Of a DNA stretch of 64,000 bases, positions 7,624-17,072 are shown piece by piece. The notes under the pieces are model-generated. The model was given only the letters and a program-made list of their open reading frames with translations, ran no database searches and was not told the origin of the DNA. Numbering within the stretch: the stretch's first letter is position 1; each line of letters starts with the position of its first letter. The stretch is from JAGPCK01 sp041675505 (lineage in GTDB: Bacteria > Bacteroidota > Bacteroidia > UKL13-3): positions 1 through 64,000 of the forward strand of contig JBAYTR010000008.1 in the NCBI GenBank assembly GCA_041675505.1, read 5' to 3'. Both the position numbers and the translations under genes were made by a program.

Positions 7624-9534
7624 TTATTTCAGAAACACCTTCTGAACAACACGGTTATTCCCCGATGTCCATTCAACCAATATCATACCACGAGGTAAGT
7701 CTCCCACCAAAATAGAAGAGGTTCCGTTAAATGCTGAAACATTTTCTTCTTTGAGGGTACGACCAAGCAAATCCGTTATACGAATTACACCAGCTTGCTT
7801 GCTTTCTCCTTTTATATAAAGGTTAGTAGCAGCCGGGTTGGGATACATAGTGAAATTACCCAACTCAACTTGCTTAGGCGTGTTAATTCCAGTAGCCATA
7901 TAGTATGCAGCTGAATCGAGTACGATGAACTGGTGCATCATACTGTGATCTTCATGAGTTAAAATATGGCAGTGATACATAAATCCGTTCATTGGGTCAA
8001 CCATATCATCTCCATAATTTTCAAACTTGGTTGCAAATTTTATGAAACCGTATCTGGGTACAAGCACATCATCTTTCCAACCTTTCAAGTGGTTCGGTAG
8101 ATTAGGGAATAGAAAACCGACACTGTTTGTATCTGTACTGTATTGAAATATCTGAAACTGTACTTTATGAATATGGAAAGGATGGTATACTGCTGTATTG
8201 TTTTTTATTGTCCATATTTCGGTAGTATTTACTAATATGGTATCATTTAGTTTCTCCATATCCATAGTATCACCATCTATCGTCCATACTCCACCTTGAC
8301 CCGGCCCTCCAGTCAAATTAACCAAATGTTTTGTTCGGTGTCTCTCTGGTGTTACGGTAGATGTATCCATAAGTGTGTAACTAGGAAACAATGAAGCACT
8401 TGGTATCGTTTTGATTGAGTCTAAGGGCTGAATGGTATCAGTAACAATAATAGCCAAGAAGGCAGTATCAATCTTACTATTAAATTGATTTGGAAGTGGG
8501 CCATTACCGGGTCCGTTGATTATTCCTTGAGGCATTGTGCTGCTGAGGTTCATCAGGTAAATGGTGTCATTATTATTTGCGCTACTAAAGTTGGCTAACA
8601 TTTCCATTCGTTCTCCAGGTGCAAACAAAATAGAATCCATTTGATATGGTTGCCCAGTATATCCACCATCAGTCGCAACAAGGTACATGGGCAGAATGCT
8701 TTGATTAAGTAATGGGCGTTGTTTCGTTTTTTGGGTTGACAAACAAACTTGAAAAGACTTTCTATGTGATCCGTTAAGAAAACGAAGACGTACTACTTGT
8801 TTTGGTACACGCAACACACCGTATTGGACTCCATTAATAACTGTATAAGGCCCATTCCCCGGATTTGCTATGGATCCACCTGAATTTATATCCACTGAGG
8901 TTACTTTGCTACCGTTGTAATTAAATCCTTTCTCCTGAATAACTATTGGGAAGTCATTTTTGCCATAGGTATGAGGAAGATGTTTTTTGAGACTATCAGC
9001 CGGGTCTTCGATTATAATCATACCAGCCAAGCCCTGAATTACCTGCATCGTGGTAGAGTCCATGAGGTGACTATGGTACCAAACTGTTTGGACCGGATCA
9101 ATAACTGTAAAATTAGGATTCCACGGGCCGTTTATTTCTATAGTCTCATGTGGCCCACCATCCCATTTAGAGGGTAGATTTAAGCCGTGCCAATGGACAG
9201 TTGTACGTTCAGTAAGCTTATTGGTTATATTAATCTGAATAGGTAATCCTTTCTGCCAAATAAGTGTAGGGCCTAAATAAGTCATCGCATTTGATGGGGA
9301 AGGGTTCTGATTATAACAACGGGTTGGAATAACCGCATTAGTTGAATCCTGAATAGAAGGCTGACCTGAACCAGGATTGAAATTATGTGTGGCATCTGTG
9401 ACCTGCAAATTAAACGATGTACCACTAAGGGTATAAGGAATCGGAATTGGGTTTACAAACTTTTGCGCCCATGCATGATGCATAAGCAAAAGCAGAATTA
9501 ATGGAAGCGCTCTTTTAGGTAAAATAGTTTTCAT
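7624..9534 (-). CDS. secreted multicopper oxidase with T9SS sorting domain
   Basis: 636 aa, laccase/CotA/bilirubin-oxidase-like. The signal peptide ends near AWAQ (residue 24). All four copper-ligand blocks are present: HWHG (114-117), WYHSH (152-156), HPFHIH (451-456) and HCHILTHEDHSMM (521-533), so types 1, 2 and 3 copper can bind. The Met after the last His block fits an axial ligand. The last about 80 residues (MYPNPAATNLYIKG up to QKVFLK) are a type A T9SS C-terminal domain, which directs the protein across the outer membrane to the cell surface or medium. The substrate may be phenols, bilirubin-like pigments or metals; sequence does not decide. Confidence 0.92.
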   Translation of the reverse strand: MKTILPKRALPLILLLLMHHAWAQKFVNPIPIPYTLSGTSFNLQVTDATHNFNPGSGQPSIQDSTNAVIPTRCYNQNPSPSNAMTYLGPTLIWQKGLPIQINITNKLTERTTVHWHGLNLPSKWDGGPHETIEINGPWNPNFTVIDPVQTVWYHSHLMDSTTMQVIQGLAGMIIIEDPADSLKKHLPHTYGKNDFPIVIQEKGFNYNGSKVTSVDINSGGSIANPGNGPYTVINGVQYGVLRVPKQVVRLRFLNGSHRKSFQVCLSTQKTKQRPLLNQSILPMYLVATDGGYTGQPYQMDSILFAPGERMEMLANFSSANNNDTIYLMNLSSTMPQGIINGPGNGPLPNQFNSKIDTAFLAIIVTDTIQPLDSIKTIPSASLFPSYTLMDTSTVTPERHRTKHLVNLTGGPGQGGVWTIDGDTMDMEKLNDTILVNTTEIWTIKNNTAVYHPFHIHKVQFQIFQYSTDTNSVGFLFPNLPNHLKGWKDDVLVPRYGFIKFATKFENYGDDMVDPMNGFMYHCHILTHEDHSMMHQFIVLDSAAYYMATGINTPKQVELGNFTMYPNPAATNLYIKGESKQAGVIRITDLLGRTLKEENVSAFNGTSSILVGDLPRGMILVEWTSGNNRVVQKVFLK

Positions 9535-9674
9535 ACTAAAAAAATTAGGTGTATAAATTGATTTAAAAATGTTTGGCTGTGGCAGGCGTTCTGTATTGAT
9601 AGGTTAAATAAAAAGGTTTTCAATAGCAATACTACACTTTTATTTGAAAACTAAAAAAAATATTTCGTCACTTC

Positions 9675-9722
9675 GCATAAAAAGAAAACCTGTCTCTTTC
9701 GAAACAGGTTTTCTTTTTATGC
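9675..9722 (-). terminator. terminator of the pheT-zapA-rny operon
   Basis: GCATAAAAAGAAAACCTGT pairs with AACAGGTTTTCTTTTTATGC, an unusually long stem of about 18-19 bp around a short loop. It lies 16 bp after the rny stop. Confidence 0.8.
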
Positions 9723-9738
9723 TGTAAAAACTATCTGA

Positions 9739-11277
9739 TTATTTGGCAAAGTTCACTGCACGTTTCTCTCGTATTACCGTTACTTTAATTTGCCCGGGAT
9801 AAGTCATTTCTTTTTGAATGCGGGTGGCAATATCAAATGACAAGATATCGGCTTGTTCATCAGAAATTTTCTCACTCTCTACTACCACACGAAGTTCGCG
9901 ACCGGCCTGAATGGCAAATGATTTTTCTACTCCAGGATATGAAAGCGCTAATGCTTCCAGGTCTTTTAAACGTTTAATATAATTCTCTACGTCTTCTCTA
10001 CGAGCTCCGGGGCGTGACCCTGAAATGGAGTCACAAGCCTGTACCAGTGGCGCAAGCGAGGTAGTCATCTCAATCTCATCGTGGTGGGCACCTATGGCAT
10101 TAACAACTTCCGGATGTTCCTTATACTTCTCGGCCAATTGCATACCTAACAAAGCGTGTGGAGTTTCCGGATTATCATCCGGCACTTTTCCAATATCGTG
10201 TAACAGACCGGCACGTTTGGCGAGTTTTACATTTAAGCCTAACTCAGCCGCCATGGTGGCACACAGGTTAGCTACTTCGCGGGAGTGTTGTAAAAGGTTT
10301 TGTCCGTATGATGAACGATAACGCATACGTCCTACCATACGAATAAGTTCAGGGTGTAAACCATGAATACCCATATCAACACAAACGCGCTCGCCAATTT
10401 CTACCACTTCCTCCTCAATCTGCTTTTTCACCTTGGTTACCACTTCTTCAATACGGGCCGGGTGAATACGTCCGTCAGTAACCAAACGGTGTAACGACAA
10501 ACGGGCTATCTCTCTGCGTATGGGGTCAAATCCTGAAAGTATGATGGCTTCCGGGGTATCGTCCACAATAATTTCAATTCCGGTGGCGGCTTCTAACGCA
10601 CGAATGTTACGTCCTTCTCTACCAATAATGCGGCCTTTCATTTCATCACTTTCAATGTGGAACACGGAAACTGAGTTTTCAATGGCTTGTTCTGAGGCTG
10701 TACGCTGAATGGTTTGAATAACAATTTTCTTAGCGTCTTTGCTGGCCGTAAGTTTGGCTTCGTCTACAATATCCTTGGCCATAGCCATAGCTTGTGAGCG
10801 GGCCTCGTCTTTGAGTGCTTCAATCATCTGGGCTTTGGCTTCATCGGCACTCATGCCGGCTACTTTTTCCAACGTTTTGATTTGCGATTGGATGGTCTTA
10901 TCTAATTCTTCTTTCTTGTGATTAACCGCTTCTAACTGTTTGGTGTATTGCTCCTTCAGCTTTTCGAGTTCATTTTCTTTGCGCTGAGTGGCTTCTACTT
11001 TTTGGTTGAGGGTTTGTTCTTTTTGTTTGATGCGATTCTCAGCCTGTTGCATTTGAGAGTTGCGGGTGTTTACCTCCTTCTCATGCTCCGATTTTAACTG
11101 CATAAAACGCTCTTTGGCCTGAAGTTCCTTGTCTTTGCGAATAACTTCAGCTTTAGATTCAGCCTCTTTAATAACCTGGGCGGCTTTGCCCTTTTGCTGA
11201 TTGCCTACAATCAGCCAGGTAACAGCAGCACCTGCTACGGCTGCTATCACTATTAATACGATACTTAAAATGTCCAT
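9739..11277 (-). CDS. rny: ribonuclease Y
   Basis: 512 aa, membrane-anchored endoribonuclease that starts mRNA decay. In order: N-terminal transmembrane helix (about 4-24), a long charged coiled coil (about 30-200), a KH domain with GRIIGREGRNIRALE, and an HD domain with LLHDIGK as metal-binding His-Asp. Length and order match the family exactly. It lies downstream of zapA with a 79-bp gap, as in many Bacteroidota. I looked for a 6S-like RNA in this gap and saw no supporting structure. Confidence 0.95.
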   Translation of the reverse strand: MDILSIVLIVIAAVAGAAVTWLIVGNQQKGKAAQVIKEAESKAEVIRKDKELQAKERFMQLKSEHEKEVNTRNSQMQQAENRIKQKEQTLNQKVEATQRKENELEKLKEQYTKQLEAVNHKKEELDKTIQSQIKTLEKVAGMSADEAKAQMIEALKDEARSQAMAMAKDIVDEAKLTASKDAKKIVIQTIQRTASEQAIENSVSVFHIESDEMKGRIIGREGRNIRALEAATGIEIIVDDTPEAIILSGFDPIRREIARLSLHRLVTDGRIHPARIEEVVTKVKKQIEEEVVEIGERVCVDMGIHGLHPELIRMVGRMRYRSSYGQNLLQHSREVANLCATMAAELGLNVKLAKRAGLLHDIGKVPDDNPETPHALLGMQLAEKYKEHPEVVNAIGAHHDEIEMTTSLAPLVQACDSISGSRPGARREDVENYIKRLKDLEALALSYPGVEKSFAIQAGRELRVVVESEKISDEQADILSFDIATRIQKEMTYPGQIKVTVIREKRAVNFAK

Positions 11278-11356
11278 GTGTACAAGGTCTGTTTAATTTG
11301 TGGTACAAAAGACTGCCTTGGACGAAATAAGAAACGTAACCTGAAGATGGTGAAAA

Positions 11357-11647
11357 TTAAAGTTGAATGTCCGACAAAAGGTTCTCCAGGCTTACTACTA
11401 CCTGTTCTATCTGAGGGTCGCCCGCAATGGCAGGTTGTTGTCTCAGGTTTATATTATCGGTTGCCAGTTCAAGGGCATACATAGCGAGCACGTCTTGTTT
11501 GTCTTTCACATTAAACTGCTCAAAGTATGTCTTTACCCGGCTGTTAATCATTTTTGCCGCCTCATGTACCTGAGCCTCATCAGCCTCATTGATTTTGATG
11601 GGGTACAGTCGGTTGGCTATATTAACTTTTATCAGCTTTTCACTCAT
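11357..11647 (-). CDS. zapA: cell division protein ZapA
   Basis: 96 aa. ZapA binds FtsZ and bundles its filaments at midcell. The N-terminal beta-rich part (KLIKVNIANRLYPIKI) and the following helix HEAAKMINSRVKTYFEQF are typical. The open frame extends to 11689 but would then overlap the coiled-coil gene upstream; the ATG at 11647 leaves a 14-bp gap and matches the usual protein start. It lies in the pheT operon between the coiled-coil gene and rny. Confidence 0.88.
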   Translation of the reverse strand: MSEKLIKVNIANRLYPIKINEADEAQVHEAAKMINSRVKTYFEQFNVKDKQDVLAMYALELATDNINLRQQPAIAGDPQIEQVVVSLENLLSDIQL

Positions 11648-11661
11648 CCGGTTGGCGTCTT

Positions 11662-11952
11662 TTATTGGTCGCTCAACAATCGAATACATTGGTCAATATC
11701 ACTTATAAACTCATCCAGAATTTTCTTTTTCTCCTGAATTTCAGTTGATGAAAGTGTTATTGGTTGTGCAAGTTTAAGCATTTTATTGCTTTCTTCCACA
11801 GCATCAGTCCTATTTTTTTGGTGAGCTAGTTCTGATTGAAGACGTTCTACCTGTGCTGCCAGCTGTTCGTTCTGCAACTGCAGTTCTTCATGCATCTGCT
11901 TTAGCTTCAGCACTTTTAAACGAATGTGTTCCAGTTTTTGAACAGTGGCCAT
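11662..11952 (-). CDS. small coiled-coil protein next to zapA
   Basis: 96 aa, almost all heptad-like helix (about residues 5-65, rich in Leu, Glu and Gln), with a short C-terminal helix. It lies 3 bp after pheT and 14 bp before zapA, an arrangement common in Bacteroidota. By position and shape it could be a ZapB-like partner of ZapA, but sequence alone does not prove this. Confidence 0.75.
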   Translation of the reverse strand: MATVQKLEHIRLKVLKLKQMHEELQLQNEQLAAQVERLQSELAHQKNRTDAVEESNKMLKLAQPITLSSTEIQEKKKILDEFISDIDQCIRLLSDQ

Positions 11953-11955
11953 AGG

Positions 11956-14361
11956 TTATTGCCTTATTTCTGCCTGAACCTGTTGCCTGTAGTTTGCCAT
12001 CAGCTTATTCATCACTTTATCAATCACTTCATCGGTAAGGGTTTTTTCCTCATCCTGCAAAATGAAACTCAGCGCGTAGGATTTTTTACCCTCAGGCAAC
12101 TTATCGCCCAGATACACGTCAAACACACTTACCTCACGTAAAAGTTTACGTTCCGTTTGGCGGGCAATTTCTTCCAATTGGGCAAACTGCACCTGCTTAT
12201 CAAGCAACATAGACAAATCTCTGCGCACTTCCGGAAACTTGGAAACCGGGGTTACACTGAATTTGGCCACAAGCGAAATGGCACTCAAAGCATCCCAGTC
12301 TAAATCAATGTAATAAACGGGCTGACTGATATCGTATTTGTTGGCTAGTTTGGGTTCTACCAAACCAAAAGCACCCACCACTTTTTTGTTTACCAGTATT
12401 TCTGCCCTTTCTAAAACCCGGGCTGTATTGCTGTATTGTACCTGCCATTGGCTTACACCGCACTTGTTCAATACCTGCACCAACATGTTTTTCATAAAGA
12501 AATACGAAACTGAGCGGGCAGGTTGGGTCCAGTTAACCGGAGTTTGGTTTCCTGTTCCTATCAATATCAACCTGTTGTTTTCATAATAGCCGCTTGCTGT
12601 TTTCCGGTACACCTTACCAAATTCATACAACAACACATCCGTTTGTTTGCGGTTGCGGTTGTATTGAACCGTTTGCAAAGCATAAAACAACATATCGCCA
12701 CGCAATACATCCAGTTCATTGCTCAACGGGTTAAGAATGTTGACCAATGTTGCTTTTTCTTCTTCGGTGTAATTGGATGAGGCCGTTAAGCTGAAACCGT
12801 ACATTTCATAAAACCCGGCATGTGCTAAATAATCGGCTACCCGATTTTTAAGTTTGTATATTTTATCCTCGTCACTCACACTAATGCAGGAAACGATGGA
12901 CTGCGCCACTTCAATGTTGTTGTATCCGTAAATACGCATCACTTCTTCCGCTACATCCACCTCACGTTGTACATCGGTGCGGTATGCGGGAACAGATAAG
13001 TGCAATACACGTCCTTCTTCTTTTTGAATAATTATATCGAGACTGCTCAGAATCTTTTTCACCTGCTCATCACCCAGATTTTTTCCGGCTAATTTATAAA
13101 AACGGTCGAGGTCAAAAGCTACTGTGTGTGGATTAATTCTATCGGGGTACTCATCTACCAAAGCACCTGCCAGTTTACCTCCGGCTACTTCCATAATCAA
13201 TGCGGCAGTAAATAAAGCCGCATCAATGGTAATATCAGGGTCTGTTCCTCTTTCATAACGGAAAGATGCATCAGTACTCAGTCCATGTGAACGAGCTGAT
13301 TTGCGGATAACAGCGGGATTAAAATAAGCACTCTCTACAAACACCTCGGTAGTACCTTCGGTAATACCTGATTGTGCTCCGCCAAACACTCCGGCCAAAG
13401 CCATAGGAGCATTGCTGTTGCATATCATCAATTCCTCACCGTTGAGTTGGCGTTCTTTTCCGTCTAAGGTAACAAAGGTGCTGCCTTTTACCGCACGTTT
13501 TACCACAACAGTATTGCCTTCTATTTTATGTGCATCAAATGCGTGTATAGGCTGACCGATGCTATGCAACACGTAATTGGTTACATCAACAATATTGTTA
13601 ATGGAACTTAAGCCGATACTTGCCAAAGCTTGTTTTAACCAAGCCGGGGATTCCTGTACTTTTACGCCTGAAATGCTGATACCCGAATAACGCGGGCAAG
13701 CCTCTGTGTCTTCAATCTTCACACTAACAGGTGAAGGCGTTTCCGGCACCTGCAATGTTTTGCGCCACTCTTTCATGCGCCAACCTTGCACCGCGCGTAA
13801 ATCACGTGCAACTCCCAAATGCGAGGCTGCATCTCCTCGATTGGGTGTTAAGCCGATTTCAAAAATGGTATCGATGTGAACAGGTAACACTTGAGCTGCA
13901 GGTAAGCCTGCTGCCGTATGCTCCGGCAGTACCATAATACCGGCATGACTTTGTCCTAATCCTATTTCGTCTTCAGCACAAATCATCCCTTCCGATACCT
14001 CGCCCCGTATTTTACTTTTAGTAATTTTGAAAGGCTCTCCAGTGGTGGGGTATAAAGTTGCGCCCACCATAGCCACAACTACCTTTTGACCCGCTGCCAC
14101 ATTGGGCGCACCGCACACAATTTGCAATGGCGTTTCACCACCCACGTTTACTGTAGTTACCCGTAACCTGTCGGCATTGGGATGTGGCAGGCAGGTAAGC
14201 ACCTCGCCTGTAACCAGCCCTTGTAAGCCACCTTTTACAGATGAATAGGCTTCATAATTTTCCACCTCCAACCCGCAGTTGGTGAGCAGTTGCTCTATAT
14301 GCGCAGGGGTTGAATCGTGCGTATCAATAAATTGCTGTAACCAAGAGTATGCTATCTTCAT
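11956..14361 (-). CDS. pheT: phenylalanine--tRNA ligase beta subunit
   Basis: 801 aa. The protein forms an alpha2-beta2 enzyme with PheS and charges tRNA-Phe. Seen in order: N-terminal tRNA-binding/EMAP-like domain (GLVTGEVLTCLPHPNADRLR), B3/4 editing domain (about 210-390), B5 DNA-binding-like domain, catalytic-like core, and C-terminal anticodon-binding FDX-ACB domain (FPEVRRDLSMLLD to the end). pheS is not adjacent. First gene of the operon with the coiled-coil protein, zapA and rny. Confidence 0.96.
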   Translation of the reverse strand: MKIAYSWLQQFIDTHDSTPAHIEQLLTNCGLEVENYEAYSSVKGGLQGLVTGEVLTCLPHPNADRLRVTTVNVGGETPLQIVCGAPNVAAGQKVVVAMVGATLYPTTGEPFKITKSKIRGEVSEGMICAEDEIGLGQSHAGIMVLPEHTAAGLPAAQVLPVHIDTIFEIGLTPNRGDAASHLGVARDLRAVQGWRMKEWRKTLQVPETPSPVSVKIEDTEACPRYSGISISGVKVQESPAWLKQALASIGLSSINNIVDVTNYVLHSIGQPIHAFDAHKIEGNTVVVKRAVKGSTFVTLDGKERQLNGEELMICNSNAPMALAGVFGGAQSGITEGTTEVFVESAYFNPAVIRKSARSHGLSTDASFRYERGTDPDITIDAALFTAALIMEVAGGKLAGALVDEYPDRINPHTVAFDLDRFYKLAGKNLGDEQVKKILSSLDIIIQKEEGRVLHLSVPAYRTDVQREVDVAEEVMRIYGYNNIEVAQSIVSCISVSDEDKIYKLKNRVADYLAHAGFYEMYGFSLTASSNYTEEEKATLVNILNPLSNELDVLRGDMLFYALQTVQYNRNRKQTDVLLYEFGKVYRKTASGYYENNRLILIGTGNQTPVNWTQPARSVSYFFMKNMLVQVLNKCGVSQWQVQYSNTARVLERAEILVNKKVVGAFGLVEPKLANKYDISQPVYYIDLDWDALSAISLVAKFSVTPVSKFPEVRRDLSMLLDKQVQFAQLEEIARQTERKLLREVSVFDVYLGDKLPEGKKSYALSFILQDEEKTLTDEVIDKVMNKLMANYRQQVQAEIRQ

Positions 14362-14648
14362 AAAGCAGCGAAATTAAGGAAAAGGAATGGAAAGTGAGGA
14401 AAGGAAGTACATTAGGGATTCTTGGAGGACCTTAACAACTGAAAACACTTCTTTTCCTTGATTAGGATTGTGCTATCCTTACACATAATGCTTAAATAGT
14501 AAAACATAATTGTTCCCTTACCCACCAATAAACATTTTTGATTGAAAATTTAACACCACCCTATAATTAGGGAACCGTTCTTGACTTTTGTAAACAACAA
14601 GAATATAGAGCAAAAAAAGCCCACTGTCAGAATCAATAAAACTCTCAT

Positions 14649-15431
14649 TTAATTTTGATAATGTAAATTGATTTTGTGCAAGTTGTTTCCGACTCTGTCT
14701 GTAAAAATAATTTCTTTTATATGCCTGTCAGTTTGTAATTCCGACCATTTCTGTATCCCTAAGTCCGATAAATCACTATTATAATTTGCTTCAATGTCTT
14801 GCTCCGTCAACTCAAAAGATGGGATGAACAAAGTAAAGCATAAACCTGAAGTAATGAACAATCCTCCTGACAGCATTTGAACACCATTCAGAGTTAAGTA
14901 AAGTGCCCTCAACTCAACTCTAGGACTAAAGTTAATTATCTGGCTAACACGTGAGGCTAAACCGAAACCATATGGAGGATTGAATGTAGCATTTTCATAG
15001 AGGACAGGCAATATTTTTCTCATATTTATAGATGACATGGATGTATCATTCGTAAGAACTAAATTGATAAAAGTTTTTAGCAGCCAACGTTCAAACTTAA
15101 GACCATTTATATTCTCCTCTTTAAAAACTCGTTCATCCAACTTCCACTTTCTTGTGACATCCTTGATAGTCTCAAAAAACTTAGTAGCCTCTTTGTCATA
15201 TTCAGACAATGCTTCATTATGAACCCCACAAAGAAATTTATTAACTAAGCTATTTCTCCCAACTGTTTTTGGAGTACCTTTGCACCACTCAAACCCACTT
15301 ACTGTTATAAAATCTGGAAGAATAGAATTCGATACAATATGTTCTCTTGTAACTTTGTTCGAGCAATTTCCAAGGTCTTTCGCCCAGCACTTATCGTTGC
15401 TATATTTTATTTCTCGCTTTTCCTCTTCCAT
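14649..15431 (-). CDS. HNH-endonuclease-like protein of unknown role
   Basis: 260 aa. Near the N-terminus there are paired cysteines (CWAKDLGNCSN), then VTREHIVSNS and FLCGVHNEALS, an arrangement like the zinc-binding beta-beta-alpha core of HNH nucleases (C...C, EH, C..HN). The remaining about 170 residues are not recognised. Whether it cuts DNA or RNA is not shown. The gene is AT-rich, stands alone between pheT and tRNA-Ala, and looks like a single-gene insertion. The upstream gap 14362-14648 shows no other gene. Confidence 0.55.
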   Translation of the reverse strand: MEEEKREIKYSNDKCWAKDLGNCSNKVTREHIVSNSILPDFITVSGFEWCKGTPKTVGRNSLVNKFLCGVHNEALSEYDKEATKFFETIKDVTRKWKLDERVFKEENINGLKFERWLLKTFINLVLTNDTSMSSINMRKILPVLYENATFNPPYGFGLASRVSQIINFSPRVELRALYLTLNGVQMLSGGLFITSGLCFTLFIPSFELTEQDIEANYNSDLSDLGIQKWSELQTDRHIKEIIFTDRVGNNLHKINLHYQN

Positions 15432-15522
15432 ATTCAGTAATAAATTCAGAGTCGAACCCTGTTAGAGACTGACCCATAATAATGTATTCAAAAAATAAAG
15501 GTAAGAGAAAAAAATGTCCAAC

Positions 15523-15552
15523 AAAAAAGCCCTGATGTACAGGGCCTTTTTT
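15523..15552 (-). terminator. terminator after tRNA-Ala
   Basis: GCCCTG-ATGTA-CAGGGC hairpin at 15529-15545; on the minus strand it is followed by a run of six T. It lies 14 bp past the tRNA 3' end. Confidence 0.75.
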
Positions 15553-15559
15553 TATTGGG

Positions 15560-15634
<75 letters not shown>

Positions 15635-15665
15635 TTGTGGGGTGCAAATATATGTATTCAGAGGT

Positions 15666-16775
15666 TTACTGCAAAAACTCCATGATTTTTTTTGCTGCAT
15701 TTGCTGAAGCATGGGTATCACCCAGTAGTTTAGCCAACTCGGCATACCCTGAAGTTATCTTGCTGTGCTTGGTTCCGTTGGGTAATGCCGCCTTAAGTTC
15801 TTCTACCATATTGCTGACCGTCAAATCACTTTGAATCAATTCCCGTATAATCTCTCTTCCCACTATAATGTTAGGTAAGGAGTACAAACTTATTTTAACA
15901 AAGGGTTTACCTATTGCATAAGTAACCGCACTTATTTTGTAGCAAACTACCTGAGGTACATGAAAAAGAGCCGTTTCCAGCGTAGCTGTTCCGGAGGTAA
16001 CTAAAGAGGCTTCAGCATTAGATAACAAATCATACGTATGTGCCTTCACCACCTTAATACGTGAGCCGTTAAGCAACTGTTGGTAAATGCTGTCATCCAA
16101 CCCCGGTGCCTGTGCGATTACAAACTCATAACCCTCAAATTGTTCTGATACTTTTAGCATAAGCGGCAGCATGTGCTCCAGCTCGTGTATACGACTACCC
16201 GGCAAAAGGGCAATTATTTTTTTATTTTCTAACTGGTATGTTCTTCTGAAATCAGCATCGGGTTGAAATGCACGCACGGCATCCACTACAGGGTTGCCTA
16301 CGTAAACGGCTTTTTCATATTGATGCTTGCGGTAAAACTCAACCTCAAAGGGTAAAATAAGCAAAAGCAAATCCACATACTCCCGCATTTTTTTTACGCG
16401 TGATTCTTTCCATGCCCACAACTTGGGCGAAATGTAATAAATCACTTTAATGCCCTTACTCTTCGCAAACTGCGCCATGCGCAAATTAAACCCCGGGTAG
16501 TCTACCAGAATAAGTACATCCGGTTGGTAGGCCAATATATCTTCTTTAGCCAATGCCAGATTGCGCGAAATGGAACCCAGATTTTTAAGCACCTCTATAA
16601 TGCCCATAAACGACATTTCGCGGTAATGTTTCACTACCTCCATTCCCTGGGCCTGCATCAAATCACCACCAAAGCCACGGAATTGCGCATCGTTGCCGCA
16701 AAGCTTTAATTCCCTCAGCAGGTTAGAGGCATGCAAGTCTCCTGAGGCTTCACCGGCTATGAGGTAGTACTTCAT
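15666..16775 (-). CDS. lpxB: lipid-A-disaccharide synthase
   Basis: 369 aa GT19 glycosyltransferase. It joins UDP-2,3-diacylglucosamine and lipid X to make the lipid A disaccharide at the cytoplasmic membrane. The N-terminal YLIAGEASGDLHASNLL is the family signature; later VDYPGFNLRMAQFAKSKG, LLPGSRIHELEHMLP and VTSGTATLETALFHVPQVV are conserved. It lies 3 bp after a small membrane-protein gene in a surE / membrane protein / lpxB operon and confirms a Gram-negative envelope. Confidence 0.95.
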   Translation of the reverse strand: MKYYLIAGEASGDLHASNLLRELKLCGNDAQFRGFGGDLMQAQGMEVVKHYREMSFMGIIEVLKNLGSISRNLALAKEDILAYQPDVLILVDYPGFNLRMAQFAKSKGIKVIYYISPKLWAWKESRVKKMREYVDLLLLILPFEVEFYRKHQYEKAVYVGNPVVDAVRAFQPDADFRRTYQLENKKIIALLPGSRIHELEHMLPLMLKVSEQFEGYEFVIAQAPGLDDSIYQQLLNGSRIKVVKAHTYDLLSNAEASLVTSGTATLETALFHVPQVVCYKISAVTYAIGKPFVKISLYSLPNIIVGREIIRELIQSDLTVSNMVEELKAALPNGTKHSKITSGYAELAKLLGDTHASANAAKKIMEFLQ

Positions 16776-16778
16776 TCG

Positions 16779-17072
16779 TTAAAACATTTTCAGTATAGCA
16801 ATACCTACTCCGTAAAGTATGGTAGCAAAAATTACCCCTTGCGCACTACGCTCCAGATATAACTTGAGCAGCACAAAAAAGATAACCAGATTAAAAAAAC
16901 AACCGAGAGCCAATAGAGGAGATAACATTTCTTCCCGCAAAAAAATATCCCTGTAGTTTTCAGATGATTGAAATCCGAATTTGTAAAAATAATATCCTAC
17001 GCCCACCAAAACGGGCATAATAAGGGCCGGAATAAATCCGACTAAAAAATGGTCTTTGTCTAACTTAATCAT
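16779..17072 (-). CDS. small membrane protein between surE and lpxB
   Basis: 97 aa with three predicted membrane helices (about 9-30, 49-71, 76-96). Its start overlaps the end of surE by 8 bp, and its stop is 3 bp before the lpxB start, so the three genes are translationally coupled. I do not recognise the family; the coupling to lpxB suggests an envelope role, as inference only. Confidence 0.75.
   Translation of the reverse strand: MIKLDKDHFLVGFIPALIMPVLVGVGYYFYKFGFQSSENYRDIFLREEMLSPLLALGCFFNLVIFFVLLKLYLERSAQGVIFATILYGVGIAILKMF

Noticed and set aside
11278..11356. 6S RNA between zapA and rny
   Set aside because: The zapA neighbourhood is a known site in other phyla, but this 79-bp gap is too short and shows no long hairpin with a central bubble.
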